Assembly (NCBI RefSeq): GCF_000425945.1
Contig: NZ_KE384480.1
Coordinates: 310,001 to 374,000, forward strand
Direction: 5' to 3'
DNA: 64,000 nt
Source: Candidatus Solirubrobacter pratensis
Lineage (GTDB): Bacteria; Actinomycetota; Thermoleophilia; Solirubrobacterales; Solirubrobacteraceae
Shown here: one piece after another, positions 48,478 to 56,389 of the stretch
Layout of the letters: every line of letters starts with the position of its first letter
Position numbering within the stretch: position 1 is the first letter of the stretch
Notes under the pieces: model-generated
Told to the model about the DNA's origin: nothing
What the model saw: only the letters and a program-made list of their open reading frames with translations
Databases searched by the model: none
Program-made: the position numbers and the translations under genes

Positions 48478-49241
48478 CGCCCGGAGAACGACGCCTTCCC
48501 CGGTCCGTTCTCGAGGAACGAGCGGATCGCGCCGCGCGTGTCCTGCGTCCCCCACAGGTCGCCGACCGCCTCGGCGGTGATCGAGTCCGCACCCTTCACG
48601 CCGGAGGCCACGAACGCGCGCACGATCTGCTTGGTCACGGCGTGCGCGCGCGTCGGCCCGTCGGCCAGCCGCGTGGCGAACGCCAGCGCGGCCGCGCCGA
48701 ATCCCTCGTCCGGAAGCACGCGGTTGACGACGTTCCAGCGCTCGAGCTCGGCGGCGCCGTAGAGGTCGCCCGTCATCACCAGCTCGCGCGCCCGCCCGGT
48801 GCCGGCCCGCTCCGCGAGCCGCTGCGTCCCGCCCATCGCAGGAGTGATCGCGATCACCGACTCGACGAGCCCGAAGCGCGCCGACTCGGCGGCGAGGATG
48901 AGGTCGCTCGCCAGCGCGACCTCGAACGCCGCCGTCAGGCACAGCCCGTGCGCGGCGAACACGACGGGGAACGGCAGCGACTCCACGCGCCGCGTCAGCT
49001 CGAGCAGGCGGTGGAACAGCGCGGCGGCGGCATGCTCGGACAACCCGTCGAACAGGTGCACGTCGACGCCCGCGCTGACCGCGCGCCCCTCGGCGCGGAT
49101 CAGCAGCGCACGCGCGCCGTCCAGCTCGCGCACGCCCGCCTCGAGCCCTTCGATCAGCGCCTCGTCGAACAGGTTCAGGGGCGGCGAGTCGAGCGTCAGG
49201 ATCGCCAGGCCTCCGGCGCGCTCGGTGCGGACCGGTGTCAT
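48474..49241 (-). CDS. Enoyl-CoA hydratase/isomerase family protein
   Basis: The product is a 255-residue crotonase-fold protein. The oxyanion-hole segments RALLIRAEGRAVSAGVDVHLF (about residue 45) and AAHGLCLTAAFEVALASDLILAA (about residue 95) are present. The catalytic Glu of hydratases is expected in ARFGLVESVIAITPAMGGTQRLAERAG, where a Glu does occur. It may hydrate enoyl-CoA in fatty or aromatic acid breakdown; the substrate is unknown. A TAGGCT box at 49248-49253 lies 6 nt before the ATG. It is divergent from the dehydrogenase gene across 27 bp and overlaps the downstream ThuA-like gene by 4 nt. Confidence 0.88.
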   Translation of the reverse strand: MTPVRTERAGGLAILTLDSPPLNLFDEALIEGLEAGVRELDGARALLIRAEGRAVSAGVDVHLFDGLSEHAAAALFHRLLELTRRVESLPFPVVFAAHGLCLTAAFEVALASDLILAAESARFGLVESVIAITPAMGGTQRLAERAGTGRARELVMTGDLYGAAELERWNVVNRVLPDEGFGAAALAFATRLADGPTRAHAVTKQIVRAFVASGVKGADSITAEAVGDLWGTQDTRGAIRSFLENGPGKASFSGR

Positions 49242-49247
49242 CGCACG

Positions 49248-49261
49248 AGCCTATCTACGAT
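49248..49261. promoter_or_regulatory. Divergent -10 boxes between enoyl-CoA hydratase and dehydrogenase genes
   Basis: TAGGCT (minus strand, 49248-49253) lies 6 nt before one ATG and TACGAT (plus strand, 49256-49261) lies 7 nt before the other. Only 2 nt separate the two boxes, so both genes seem to start leaderless transcripts from a single 27-bp gap. Confidence 0.55.
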
Positions 49262-49268
49262 CACGGCC

Positions 49269-50297
49269 ATGCCGCCGCTCGAGATCGCCGCCATCCCCGG
49301 GGACGGCATCGGAGGCGAGGTCCTCGACGCCGGCCTGCGCGTGCTCGAGCAGGTCGCCGAGATCCAGGTCACGACCTTCCCGTACGGATCCGCCTACTAC
49401 GCCGAGCACGGCGCGATGCTGGCGCCCGACGCGCTCGAGCGCCTGCGACGGTTCGACGCGATCTACTTCGGCGCCGTCGGCTCGCGCGAGGTCCCCGACC
49501 ACATCACGCTCTGGGGCCTGCGCCTCGCCATCTGCCAGGGCTTCGACCAGTGGGCGAACGTCCGCCCGGTGCGCTTCTACGAGGGCCTCGACGGCGACCC
49601 GTCGCTGGACTGGGTGGTCGTGCGCGAGAACAGTGAGGGGGAGTACGCCGGCCTCGGTGGCCGCCAGCTCGCCGCCCGCGGCCCGGGCAACGAGGTGGCC
49701 GTCCAGACCAGCCTCTTCACCGAGAAGGGCTGCGAGCGCATCATGCGCTTCGCCTTCGAGCTCGCCCGCTCGCGCCCGCGCCGCCATCTGACGAGCATCA
49801 CGAAGTCCAACGCCCAGCAGTACGCGATGGTCCTGTGGGACGAGGTCTTCGACCGAGTCCGGGCCGATTACCACGACGTCACGACCGACAAGGAGCTCGT
49901 CGACGCCGCCGCGGCCCGGTTCGTCCTGCGCCCGCAGACGCTCGACGTCGTCGTCGCGTCCAACCTGCACGGCGACATCCTGTCGGACCTCGGAAGCGCG
50001 CTCGCCGGAAGCCTCGGCCTCGCGGCCAGCGCCAACCTCAACCCCGACCGCCGCTTCCCGAGCATGTTCGAGCCCGTCCACGGCTCGGCGCCTGACATCG
50101 CCGGCCAGGGGATCGCGAACCCGCTCGGCGCGATCGGCAGCGGCGCGATGCTGCTCGAGCACCTGGGCCGCGCGGACCTCGGCGACCGCATCCGCGCGGC
50201 GATCGCCGCCACGATCCGCGATGGCATCCGCACCCGCGACCTCGGCGGCTCGCACACCACCGCCGAGGTCACGGCCGCGGTCATAGCACGGCTCTAG
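49269..50297 (+). CDS. Tartrate/D-malate-type decarboxylating dehydrogenase
   Basis: The product is a 342-residue member of the isocitrate/isopropylmalate dehydrogenase family. It starts IAAIPGDGIGGEVLDAG. The stretch NVRPVRFYEGL and VVVRENSEGEYAGLGGR (about residue 120) resemble tartrate dehydrogenase/D-malate dehydrogenase rather than LeuB. Lys and Asp residues of the active site lie in SITKSNAQQYAMVLWDEVF and ASNLHGDILSDLGSALAGSLGLAAS. It oxidises a 2-hydroxy diacid with NAD+ and Mg2+/Mn2+. The stop codon shares CTAG with the stop of the convergent amidase (both are TAG). Confidence 0.85.
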   Translation: MPPLEIAAIPGDGIGGEVLDAGLRVLEQVAEIQVTTFPYGSAYYAEHGAMLAPDALERLRRFDAIYFGAVGSREVPDHITLWGLRLAICQGFDQWANVRPVRFYEGLDGDPSLDWVVVRENSEGEYAGLGGRQLAARGPGNEVAVQTSLFTEKGCERIMRFAFELARSRPRRHLTSITKSNAQQYAMVLWDEVFDRVRADYHDVTTDKELVDAAAARFVLRPQTLDVVVASNLHGDILSDLGSALAGSLGLAASANLNPDRRFPSMFEPVHGSAPDIAGQGIANPLGAIGSGAMLLEHLGRADLGDRIRAAIAATIRDGIRTRDLGGSHTTAEVTAAVIARL

Positions 50298-53098
50298 GGA
50301 GTCGTGGTCGAGAGCGTGAACGTGAGCGTTCTCGAGTAGCCGCCGGTCCGCAGCGGGTCGTTGGCGCCGATCGCCTGCTTGAACAGGATCGCGACCGTAT
50401 CGTTGGATACCGGCGCCGTCCAGGAGGCCTTCGAGAGCGAGACCTGCAGCGGCTGCACCAGCGCGAACGCTCCGTTGACCAGGTGGCCGGGATCCGAGAC
50501 GCTGAGCGCCGCGTCTCCCGCCGTCGACACCACGTTCGCGCTCGTCCGCGCCTCGTAGGTGTTCGCGACGCCCGGCGCGAACGCGCCGAACGAGGCGGGT
50601 CCGCCGAGGGTCAGCGTCAGCGTCGCGCGAACCGTGCCGCCCACGTTCCCGGTCGTCGACGTCTCGTACGCGAGCCGCGGCGCCGTCGCGGGCATCAGGT
50701 GCCCCTCGCCGCCCAGCTGCTGCTCGAGCGCGTAGCCGAAGCCGAGCATCTTCGCGTCGTCGAACGCGCGCCCGACGAACTGCAGTGACATCGGGTCGCC
50801 GTGCGGGTTCGCGCCGACCGGCAGGATCAGCGTCGGCAGGCCGGCGTTGGACGTCGGCACGTTCGAGCCGCGGTCGGAGGAGATCGTCTGCGCGCCGTCG
50901 TTGTCGTAGACGTCGCTGCGGAAGCCCGGATAGACGACCGCGTCGACGCCCGCGGCGTCCATCCAGGCCTTGTAGCGGGCCTTGTACTCGTCACGGTTGG
51001 CGAAGATCGCCTGCACGTCGGCCTCGTTGAGCCGCGCCGCCGGCGCCTGCGTCCCGCGGTTGTACGGCAGCACCTTCGGCGAGGAGAGGATCTCCGACGC
51101 CGTGTGGTACGGCGGGTTCTCCTGGCGATCGAAGTACCGCTGCCATCCTTCCTCGGTGCGGCTGCCCGACAGCCGCGGGCTCGACGGCGCGCCCGGCGCC
51201 GCCGTCGCGATCGGCACCATCGTCGCGCCCGCCGCCTCGATGTCGGCGAAGCGCGCCTTCAGCGCGGCCGAGGTGCCGTCGTCCTGCCCGTAGCTGAAGG
51301 ACCCGTCGAAGGACGCCGGGATGTAGCCGATCCTCTTGCCCGCGAGGGCATTCGCATCGAGCGCCGTCTTCCAGTCGGCCGGGCGCTGGGCGTCCGCGTC
51401 GGCGTGCACCGTCGCGGGATCGTCCGGGTCGGTGCCGGTGGTCACGTTGAGGATCCGGGCGACGTCGGACGTCGTGCGCGCGATCGGGCCCTCGAAGTCC
51501 TGCAGCCAGGTGAGCGGCATCACGCCGGCGCCGGAGGAGATGCCGTCGGTCCCGCGCAGGGAGACCAATGACGCTCCCGTCGACGGCGCGTACAGCGACA
51601 CGCCGGTCTGCGTGCCCATGCCGAACCCGGCGAGGCTGAGCGCGGTGGCGACCGCCGGGCCGCCGCTGGACCCCAGCGACGTCTTGGACGGCTTGAACGC
51701 GTTCCACACCATCCCGTAGCCCGAGTCGCTGTAGGAGCCCGAGTTCGCGAACTCCGACAGGGTGCCCTTGCCGAGGATCACGGCGCCCGCGGCGCGCAGG
51801 CGCGCGACCTGGAACGCGTCGCGCTTGGGCTGCCAGCCCTCGAACGCGAGGCTGCCGTCGGTCGTCGGCATGTCCTTGGTGTCGTAGAGGTCCTTCACGT
51901 TCACCGGGATCCCGAGGAGATCGCCGTGCGCGCCGGCCCCCCGCGCCGCATCGGCCGCCTTCGCCTGCGCGAGCGCGTCGGAGGCGACAGTGATGTAGGT
52001 GTGGAAGCCGAACGGCCCGCCGTCGTAGGCGGCGATGCGGTCGAGGTAGGCCTGGGTGATCTGCTGCGACGTCGCGAGCCCCGTCTCCATGTCGTGCTGG
52101 AGCTGCATGATCGGCTTGTCGACCACGTCGTACGGCGACGTCGTGACCGGGTAGCGCTCTTCGGTCTCCGCCGGCGCGGCCGGCGCGGGCGTCGCGGCGC
52201 AGGCGCTCGCCGGCGGGAAGTTGGCGACCGTGCACGCGAGCGCGGCGTCGATGCCGGACACGTCGGGCGCGCCGGCCAGCGTCGCCGCCGTCGAGCCGAC
52301 CGAGGAGATCTGCGCTCCCGCCGTCGCCGCCGTCTCCGAACGGCCGGCGACGACGAAGTGCAGCAGCGACTTGGTCTGCCCAGGCGCGAGCGTCAGCGTG
52401 CTGTTGTAGCCGTAGAAGTTGCTCTCCAGCCCGGTCGCGGGAAGCGCGGCGCCGAATGGGCCGTACTGGAAGTTGCCGGTGCCGAACAGCGAGCCGGGCG
52501 TGCCGAGCACGACCGCGGACGGCCCGCGCGGCGACGGGCCGGCGGCCGCCGCGGACGCCGCGACCTCGACCCAGCTGTCGTCGGTCCCGATCGCCGCGTC
52601 GCCACTCGAGCTGGCGACCACGAAGCTGCGGTTGTTGCCGCTGTTGTAGCCCGCGGTGCCGCCGAACGAGACATCGACGGTGACGGCGCGCGACGTGGTG
52701 TTCGCGAACGTGTCCAGCCAGCGCGTCCAGTTGCCCGCCGTGCCGACCTTCACCGCGCGGCTGATCGCGACGCCGCCGAGCACGACCGGCTCGGTCGTGG
52801 CGAATGCGTCGGTGCCGTCGAACTTCAGGCCGAAGCCGCGCATCAGCTCGCCGTTGAAGCGCCCGGAGGGATCGCTCGCCGGGACGTTCGACACCCGCAC
52901 GCGGATGCCGCCGAAGCCGAAGAAGGCGTTGTCGGTGATCGCCCGGATGCTCCCGGTGTCCAGGCCCGGCGGCGCCGCGTCGTGGATCTGCCAGTTCGCG
53001 CCGTTGGCGCTGGTGACGGTGGTGACGGCAGCGGCCGGCGACGCCGCGACGAGCGCGGCGGCGGCAGCCGTGAGCAGCAGCGATGACGCCCTTTTCAC
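50294..53098 (-). CDS. Exported amidase-signature enzyme with C-terminal LTFTLSTT module
   Basis: The product is a 934-residue protein. The signal peptide (VKRASSLLLTAAAAALV...) ends near SPAAA. An N-terminal beta-rich region of about 300 residues precedes the amidase-signature domain: IPVNVKDLYDTKDMPTTDGS (catalytic Lys), SLGSSGGPAVATALSLAGFGMGTQTGVSLYAPS (Ser-cisSer region) and GTDGISSGAGVMPLTWLQDFEGPIART. These enzymes hydrolyse amide bonds. The last 114 residues are the shared module. The GTG at 53098 has AAGGAGGGG about 9 nt upstream, which excludes the longer ATG frame from 53203. It is convergent with the dehydrogenase gene and shares a CTAG stop overlap. Confidence 0.87.
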   Translation of the reverse strand: MKRASSLLLTAAAAALVAASPAAAVTTVTSANGANWQIHDAAPPGLDTGSIRAITDNAFFGFGGIRVRVSNVPASDPSGRFNGELMRGFGLKFDGTDAFATTEPVVLGGVAISRAVKVGTAGNWTRWLDTFANTTSRAVTVDVSFGGTAGYNSGNNRSFVVASSSGDAAIGTDDSWVEVAASAAAAGPSPRGPSAVVLGTPGSLFGTGNFQYGPFGAALPATGLESNFYGYNSTLTLAPGQTKSLLHFVVAGRSETAATAGAQISSVGSTAATLAGAPDVSGIDAALACTVANFPPASACAATPAPAAPAETEERYPVTTSPYDVVDKPIMQLQHDMETGLATSQQITQAYLDRIAAYDGGPFGFHTYITVASDALAQAKAADAARGAGAHGDLLGIPVNVKDLYDTKDMPTTDGSLAFEGWQPKRDAFQVARLRAAGAVILGKGTLSEFANSGSYSDSGYGMVWNAFKPSKTSLGSSGGPAVATALSLAGFGMGTQTGVSLYAPSTGASLVSLRGTDGISSGAGVMPLTWLQDFEGPIARTTSDVARILNVTTGTDPDDPATVHADADAQRPADWKTALDANALAGKRIGYIPASFDGSFSYGQDDGTSAALKARFADIEAAGATMVPIATAAPGAPSSPRLSGSRTEEGWQRYFDRQENPPYHTASEILSSPKVLPYNRGTQAPAARLNEADVQAIFANRDEYKARYKAWMDAAGVDAVVYPGFRSDVYDNDGAQTISSDRGSNVPTSNAGLPTLILPVGANPHGDPMSLQFVGRAFDDAKMLGFGYALEQQLGGEGHLMPATAPRLAYETSTTGNVGGTVRATLTLTLGGPASFGAFAPGVANTYEARTSANVVSTAGDAALSVSDPGHLVNGAFALVQPLQVSLSKASWTAPVSNDTVAILFKQAIGANDPLRTGGYSRTLTFTLSTTTP
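50297..50638 (-). other. Shared C-terminal module, copy 6 (amidase)
   Basis: This segment encodes the last 114 residues, from GTVRATLTLTLGGPASFGAF to LRTGGYSRTLTFTLSTTTP. The STAGDAALSVSDPGHL, NGAFAL and Trp (ASWTAPVSND) landmarks are all present. Confidence 0.85.
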
Positions 53099-53230
53099 GA
53101 ACGAACCCCTCCTTGGATTGACCGGGCCGGGATGCTGCCAACCGGGTCTCATCGTCCGTATCGCCCGTCGGTCGACATCGCGGCGACCGCCGGTCCACGT
53201 CACAAGATCTCGCGCGGTGCGTCTCTATAG

Positions 53231-53888
53231 ATGGTGCGCCGTCACGATCGCCGCAGTGATGAGGACCTGCGCAGCACCGTCGGCCAGGTGCGCGACGGCG
53301 CGTTCGGCCTCGTCGGCCTCGACGGGCGCTTCCGCGAGCTGCCCGAGGCCAACGGCGTGCAGCTCGGCCGGATCAAGGACGGCAGGTTCGGCGGCGCCCA
53401 CGATCACCGGCAGCGTCGTCTGGGGCATCGCGCCGAAGCCGGCGCCGGTGACCGTCGCGGGCACCGGCGGCGCCGACGGTCCGGCGCCGTCCGGCGATGA
53501 CGCATTCCTGCGCCTCGGCGGCCCGGAGGCCAAGGCGGACGACGACGCGCGCGTGGAGGCGGGCGGCCATACGCTGCGGCTCGGCCCCAGCCGCAGCGCC
53601 CCGACCTTCGGCGGCCGCGTGAAGATCAAGTTCCCGACGCCGGTCCCGGGCAGCGAGCGCGTCGAGGCGCGCGCGCCCGATCCCGGCGGCGGCCCGGGCC
53701 ACGGCCTGCTGGTCGCGCAGACGCGCGAAGGTCCGCCCTGTGTCGCCCAGCCGTCGCAGATCGCGGGCTCGCGCGCCGGGGCCGTCGAGCTGCGGCTTGC
53801 GCTGTTCGCAGGCGGCGCGGGGCTCTCGCCGGGCTCATGCCGCCCGCTCCAGCCCACGCCGGACACGGACCGAGCGCCACCCGCTGGG
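53231..53888 (+). pseudogene. Frameshifted gene for an unrecognised protein
   Basis: Third-position GC shows coding in one forward frame from the ATG at 53231 (LRSTVGQVRDGAFGLVGLDGR, LPEANGVQLGRIKDGRFGG) up to about 53398, and in a second frame from about 53400 on (TITGSVVWGIAPKPAPVTVAG, LRLGPSRSAPTFGGRVKIKFP, LLVAQTREGPPCVAQPSQIAG). Joining them needs a one-base loss at the CCC run 53397-53399. The combined product of about 215 residues is not recognised; two Cys and beta-rich sequence suggest an extracytoplasmic domain. The C-terminal composition decays near 53888 and the original end is unclear. Either a real inactivation or a sequencing error is possible. Confidence 0.55.
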
Positions 53889-53898
53889 CTTCTGATCC

Positions 53899-54348
53899 CT
53901 ACGGGATTCCCGGACCGCCGCCCATGCCGGCGAACCGCGCCAGGCGATCATCCGCGGCGCGATCGGCGCGGCGGCGCGGGGTGACCGTGGTGACGGGCAG
54001 GCCGAGGCGCGCGATCTGGCCGACCAGGTCGCGGCGCAGCCAGCGCGAGACGCGCCGCGGCAGCGTGGAGACGATGATCTCGTCGTAGCGGCTGCGCTCC
54101 AGCTCGGCCTTGACGGACTCCAGCGGCTCCGGGCCGCCGATGATGCCCTCCACCGGCCCGCGCGCGGTGCGGCGCAGGATCGGCAGCGCGACCTCGAGCG
54201 TCCAGTCGGCCGTGCCGTGGACGTTGACGTCGGGGATCAGCAGCGCGAACTCGCACGGCGCGAGCTCGGCGCGGCGCCGGACCTCGTCCAGCAGCCGCGG
54301 CGCGGCGGCGGTCCGGTTCGCGACGACCAGGATCCGCGTCGGCTCCAT
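53899..54348 (-). CDS. Universal-stress-protein-like (UspA fold) protein
   Basis: The product is a 149-residue protein with an alpha/beta fold: first strand RILVVANRTAAAPRLLDEVR, then FALLIPDVNVHG, a middle stretch GPVEGIIGGPEPLESVKAELERSRYDEIIVSTLPRRVSRWLRRDLVGQIARLGLPVTTV. The DEIIVSTLPRRVSRWLRRDL pattern is common in actinobacterial UspA-like proteins. The Gly-rich ATP-binding loop of ATP-type Usps is not obvious. The role is unknown; related proteins respond to stress. The start is an ATG at 54348. It is divergent from the DUF429 gene across 56 bp. Confidence 0.72.
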   Translation of the reverse strand: MEPTRILVVANRTAAAPRLLDEVRRRAELAPCEFALLIPDVNVHGTADWTLEVALPILRRTARGPVEGIIGGPEPLESVKAELERSRYDEIIVSTLPRRVSRWLRRDLVGQIARLGLPVTTVTPRRRADRAADDRLARFAGMGGGPGIP

Positions 54349-54404
54349 CCGCCCACGCTCCCACTTCCCGGCTCAGCGGGCAAGGAACCCGGCACACTTG
54401 GGTC

Positions 54405-55127
54405 GTGAGCGTGCTGGGCATCGACCTGGCGGCGGGGGCGAGGCGCACGTATGCGTGCGTGCTGGACGGGACACGCGCGCAGCTGCACGAGCGCTGCGAC
54501 GACGACACGCTGCTCGAGCTCGCGGCGGGCCGCGAGAAGGTCGGCATCGACGCGCCGTTCGGCTGGCCGCGGGCATTCGTGGAGGCGCTGGTCGCGCACC
54601 GCGGGCACGAGGCGTGGCCCGCGCCGGACGGCGAGCCGGAGAAGTACCGGGCGGAGCTGAGCTACCGCGAGACCGACCGCGCCGTGATGCCGACGCGCCG
54701 CCCGTTGAGCGTCTCGACCGACCGGATCGGCGTGACGGCGATGCGCTGCGCGCACCTGCTGCACCGCTGGAGGATCGCGGGAGAGGCCGTGGATCGCAGC
54801 GGTCGCGGGAAGTTCGTCGAGGTCTATCCCGCCGGCGCCCTGGAGGTCTGGGGGCTCGGCGCCTCGGGATACAAGGGCAAGAGCACCGAGGCGCTCGCGG
54901 CGAAGCTCGACCGGGTGCTCGACGCCGTGCCGCTCGAGCTCTCCGACCGCGAGCTGTGCGCGCGCGTCCACGACGCCTTCGATGCGCTGATCGCCGCCCT
55001 GATCGCCCGCGCCGCGGCGCTGGACCTGACCGCCGGGCCGCCGCCGGAGCACGCGGAGCTGGCGGCGGAGGAGGGCTGGATCCACCTCCCGCGGCCCGGC
55101 ACCCTCGCACGGCTCAACGGCGGGTGA
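54405..55127 (+). CDS. DUF429 family predicted nuclease
   Basis: The product is a 240-residue protein of the DUF429 family, which has an RNase H-like fold. The first acidic residue is in VLGIDLAAG at the N-terminus; others are in VGIDAPFGWP (about residue 46) and HDAFDALIAALIARA (near residue 195), as expected for metal-dependent nucleases. YRETDRAVMP and EVYPAGALEVWGL are further family segments. The substrate is unknown. The start is a GTG at 54405. Its 3' end overlaps the convergent XRE-cupin gene by 14 nt. Confidence 0.8.
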   Translation: MSVLGIDLAAGARRTYACVLDGTRAQLHERCDDDTLLELAAGREKVGIDAPFGWPRAFVEALVAHRGHEAWPAPDGEPEKYRAELSYRETDRAVMPTRRPLSVSTDRIGVTAMRCAHLLHRWRIAGEAVDRSGRGKFVEVYPAGALEVWGLGASGYKGKSTEALAAKLDRVLDAVPLELSDRELCARVHDAFDALIAALIARAAALDLTAGPPPEHAELAAEEGWIHLPRPGTLARLNGG

Positions 55128-55668
55128 GCGCGACCAGGTAGCGGCACGGCCGGTCGGTCACGTTCGAGAACGTGCGCGCCGACGGCGGGCCGAACTCGAG
55201 GCAGTCGCCGGCCTCCAGCTCGTGCAGCGCGGCGCCCTCGCGCAGGCGCAGGCGCCCCTCGAGGATCCAGATCTGCTGGTGGATGAACGCGTACGAGTCC
55301 GCCGGATACGGCACTTCAGCACCCGGCGGGAGCTCGACCTCGACCAGCTCGAGCGGCCCGCCGCTGACCGGCGAGAGCGCGCGCCGGCGGTAGCCGGTCT
55401 CCGGGTCCGTCCACGTCGGCTGCTCGGCCGCGCGCATCAGGCGGCGGTCGGCGTTCTCCGCGCGGGCGACGAGCTCGGACAGCGTCAGCCCCAGCGCCGC
55501 CGAGAGCCGGCCCAGCAGCGCCGCCGTCGGCTGCGCCTCGGCCCGCTCGACCTTCGCGATCATCGCCCGCGACACGCCCGAGCGCTCGGCGAGCGCGTTG
55601 GCGGAGAGCCCGCGGTCGACGCGCGCGGCGCGCACCGCCTCGGCCAGCGACGACGTGAGCTCATCCAT
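55114..55668 (-). CDS. XRE-family regulator with C-terminal cupin domain
   Basis: The product is a 184-residue protein with an N-terminal helix-turn-helix (VDRGLSANALAERSGVSRAM, then IAKVERAEAQPTAALLGRLSAALGLTLSELV) and a C-terminal cupin barrel (LELVEVELPPGAEVPYPADSYAFIHQQIWILEGRLRLREG). Such HTH-cupin proteins often repress a neighbouring gene and bind a small ligand. It is divergent from a GNAT acetyltransferase gene, its likely target. A TATGAT box at 55677-55682 lies 8 nt before the ATG. The gap between the two genes has a partial dyad TAGTGGC...ACTA that could be its operator. Confidence 0.85.
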   Translation of the reverse strand: MDELTSSLAEAVRAARVDRGLSANALAERSGVSRAMIAKVERAEAQPTAALLGRLSAALGLTLSELVARAENADRRLMRAAEQPTWTDPETGYRRRALSPVSGGPLELVEVELPPGAEVPYPADSYAFIHQQIWILEGRLRLREGAALHELEAGDCLEFGPPSARTFSNVTDRPCRYLVALTRR

Positions 55669-55676
55669 GGGGTGGC

Positions 55677-55702
55677 ATCATAGTGGCAATGGCGGCTACT
55701 AT
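55677..55702. promoter_or_regulatory. Divergent promoter/possible operator between XRE-cupin and GNAT genes
   Basis: Minus-strand TATGAT (55677-55682) and plus-strand TACTAT (55697-55702) are -10-like boxes 8 and 6 nt before the respective ATG codons. Between them, TAGT and ACTA half sites form an imperfect dyad (55681-55701). Confidence 0.5.
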
Positions 55703-55708
55703 CGCGGC

Positions 55709-56227
55709 ATGATCGTCCGACACGCGACCGAGTACGACGCGGCGGCGTGCGCCGCGATCTACGCCCCATACGTCACCGACACGGCGGTCAGCTTCGAGTC
55801 CGAGCCGCCCTCCGAGGCCGAGATGGCGCGGCGCATCGCCGCCGCCGAGCGTACCCACGCCTGGCTCGTGCTCGAGGACGAGGGACGCGTCGTCGGCTAC
55901 GCCTACGGCGGCCCGTTCGCACCCCGCGCCGCGTACCGCTGGGCGTGCGAGGTGAGCGTCTACCTGGAGTCCGGGCGCCGCCGCACCGGAGGCGGCCGGA
56001 TGCTCTACGAGGCGCTGCTGACCCGCTTGACCGAGCGCGGCTACCGCGTCGCGATGGGAGGGATGACGCTGCCGAACGAGGCCAGCGCCGGCCTGCACCG
56101 CGCGCTCGGCTTCGAGCCCGCGGGCGTGTACCGGCGCGTCGGCTACAAGCACGGCGCCTGGCACGACGTCGCGTGGATGCAGCGGGTGCTCGACGACGAG
56201 GACGGGCCGCCGCGGGAGCCGCGATAG
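55709..56227 (+). CDS. GNAT acetyltransferase, phosphinothricin/methionine-derivative type
   Basis: The product is a 172-residue N-acetyltransferase. It starts IVRHATEYDAAACAAIYAPYV. The acetyl-CoA loop is degenerate (RRRTGGGRMLYEALLTRL), and the pattern FESEPPSEAEMARRI, WLVLEDEGRVVGYAYGGPFAPRAAYRW and VGYKHGAWHDVAWMQR is characteristic of the Pat/Bar/MddA group, which acetylates phosphinothricin and methionine sulfone/sulfoximine. The natural substrate here is inferred only at family level. A TACTAT box lies exactly 6 nt before the ATG. It is divergent from an XRE-cupin regulator. Confidence 0.85.
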   Translation: MIVRHATEYDAAACAAIYAPYVTDTAVSFESEPPSEAEMARRIAAAERTHAWLVLEDEGRVVGYAYGGPFAPRAAYRWACEVSVYLESGRRRTGGGRMLYEALLTRLTERGYRVAMGGMTLPNEASAGLHRALGFEPAGVYRRVGYKHGAWHDVAWMQRVLDDEDGPPREPR

Positions 56228-56389
56228 TTACGCCGCGGGCGGCGTCGCGTCGCCGAAGTCCTCGCGCACGGCCTCGAAGTAGGAGCCGCACGCGCGGCAG
56301 CGCCACTGCGCGGTGATGATCTGGCCGCCGAACTGCGAGACGCGCTCGCAGTCGGCGGAGGAGCAGAACGGGCAGGCCGGCGCGGTCAC
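56228..56389 (-). CDS. Stand-alone PaaD-type zinc-ribbon protein
   Basis: The product is a 53-residue protein consisting of one zinc ribbon: CPFCSSADCERVSQFGGQIITAQWRCRACGSYFE, i.e. CxxC near residue 6 and CxxC near residue 33. It corresponds to the C-terminal part of longer PaaD proteins (PCPRCGS...ISEFGSTACKALYRC type), which here is encoded separately from the DUF59 part at 57200-57523. The GTG at 56389 overlaps the paaC stop by 4 nt (GTGA), so it is the last gene of the paa operon. It may help insert iron into the epoxidase. Confidence 0.82.
   Translation of the reverse strand: MTAPACPFCSSADCERVSQFGGQIITAQWRCRACGSYFEAVREDFGDATPPAA

Noticed and set aside
55709..56227. Bialaphos/phosphinothricin resistance determinant
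   Set aside because: The Pat/Bar-like GNAT family is mostly housekeeping (methionine derivatives) and no biosynthetic cluster is present, so a resistance role is not claimed.
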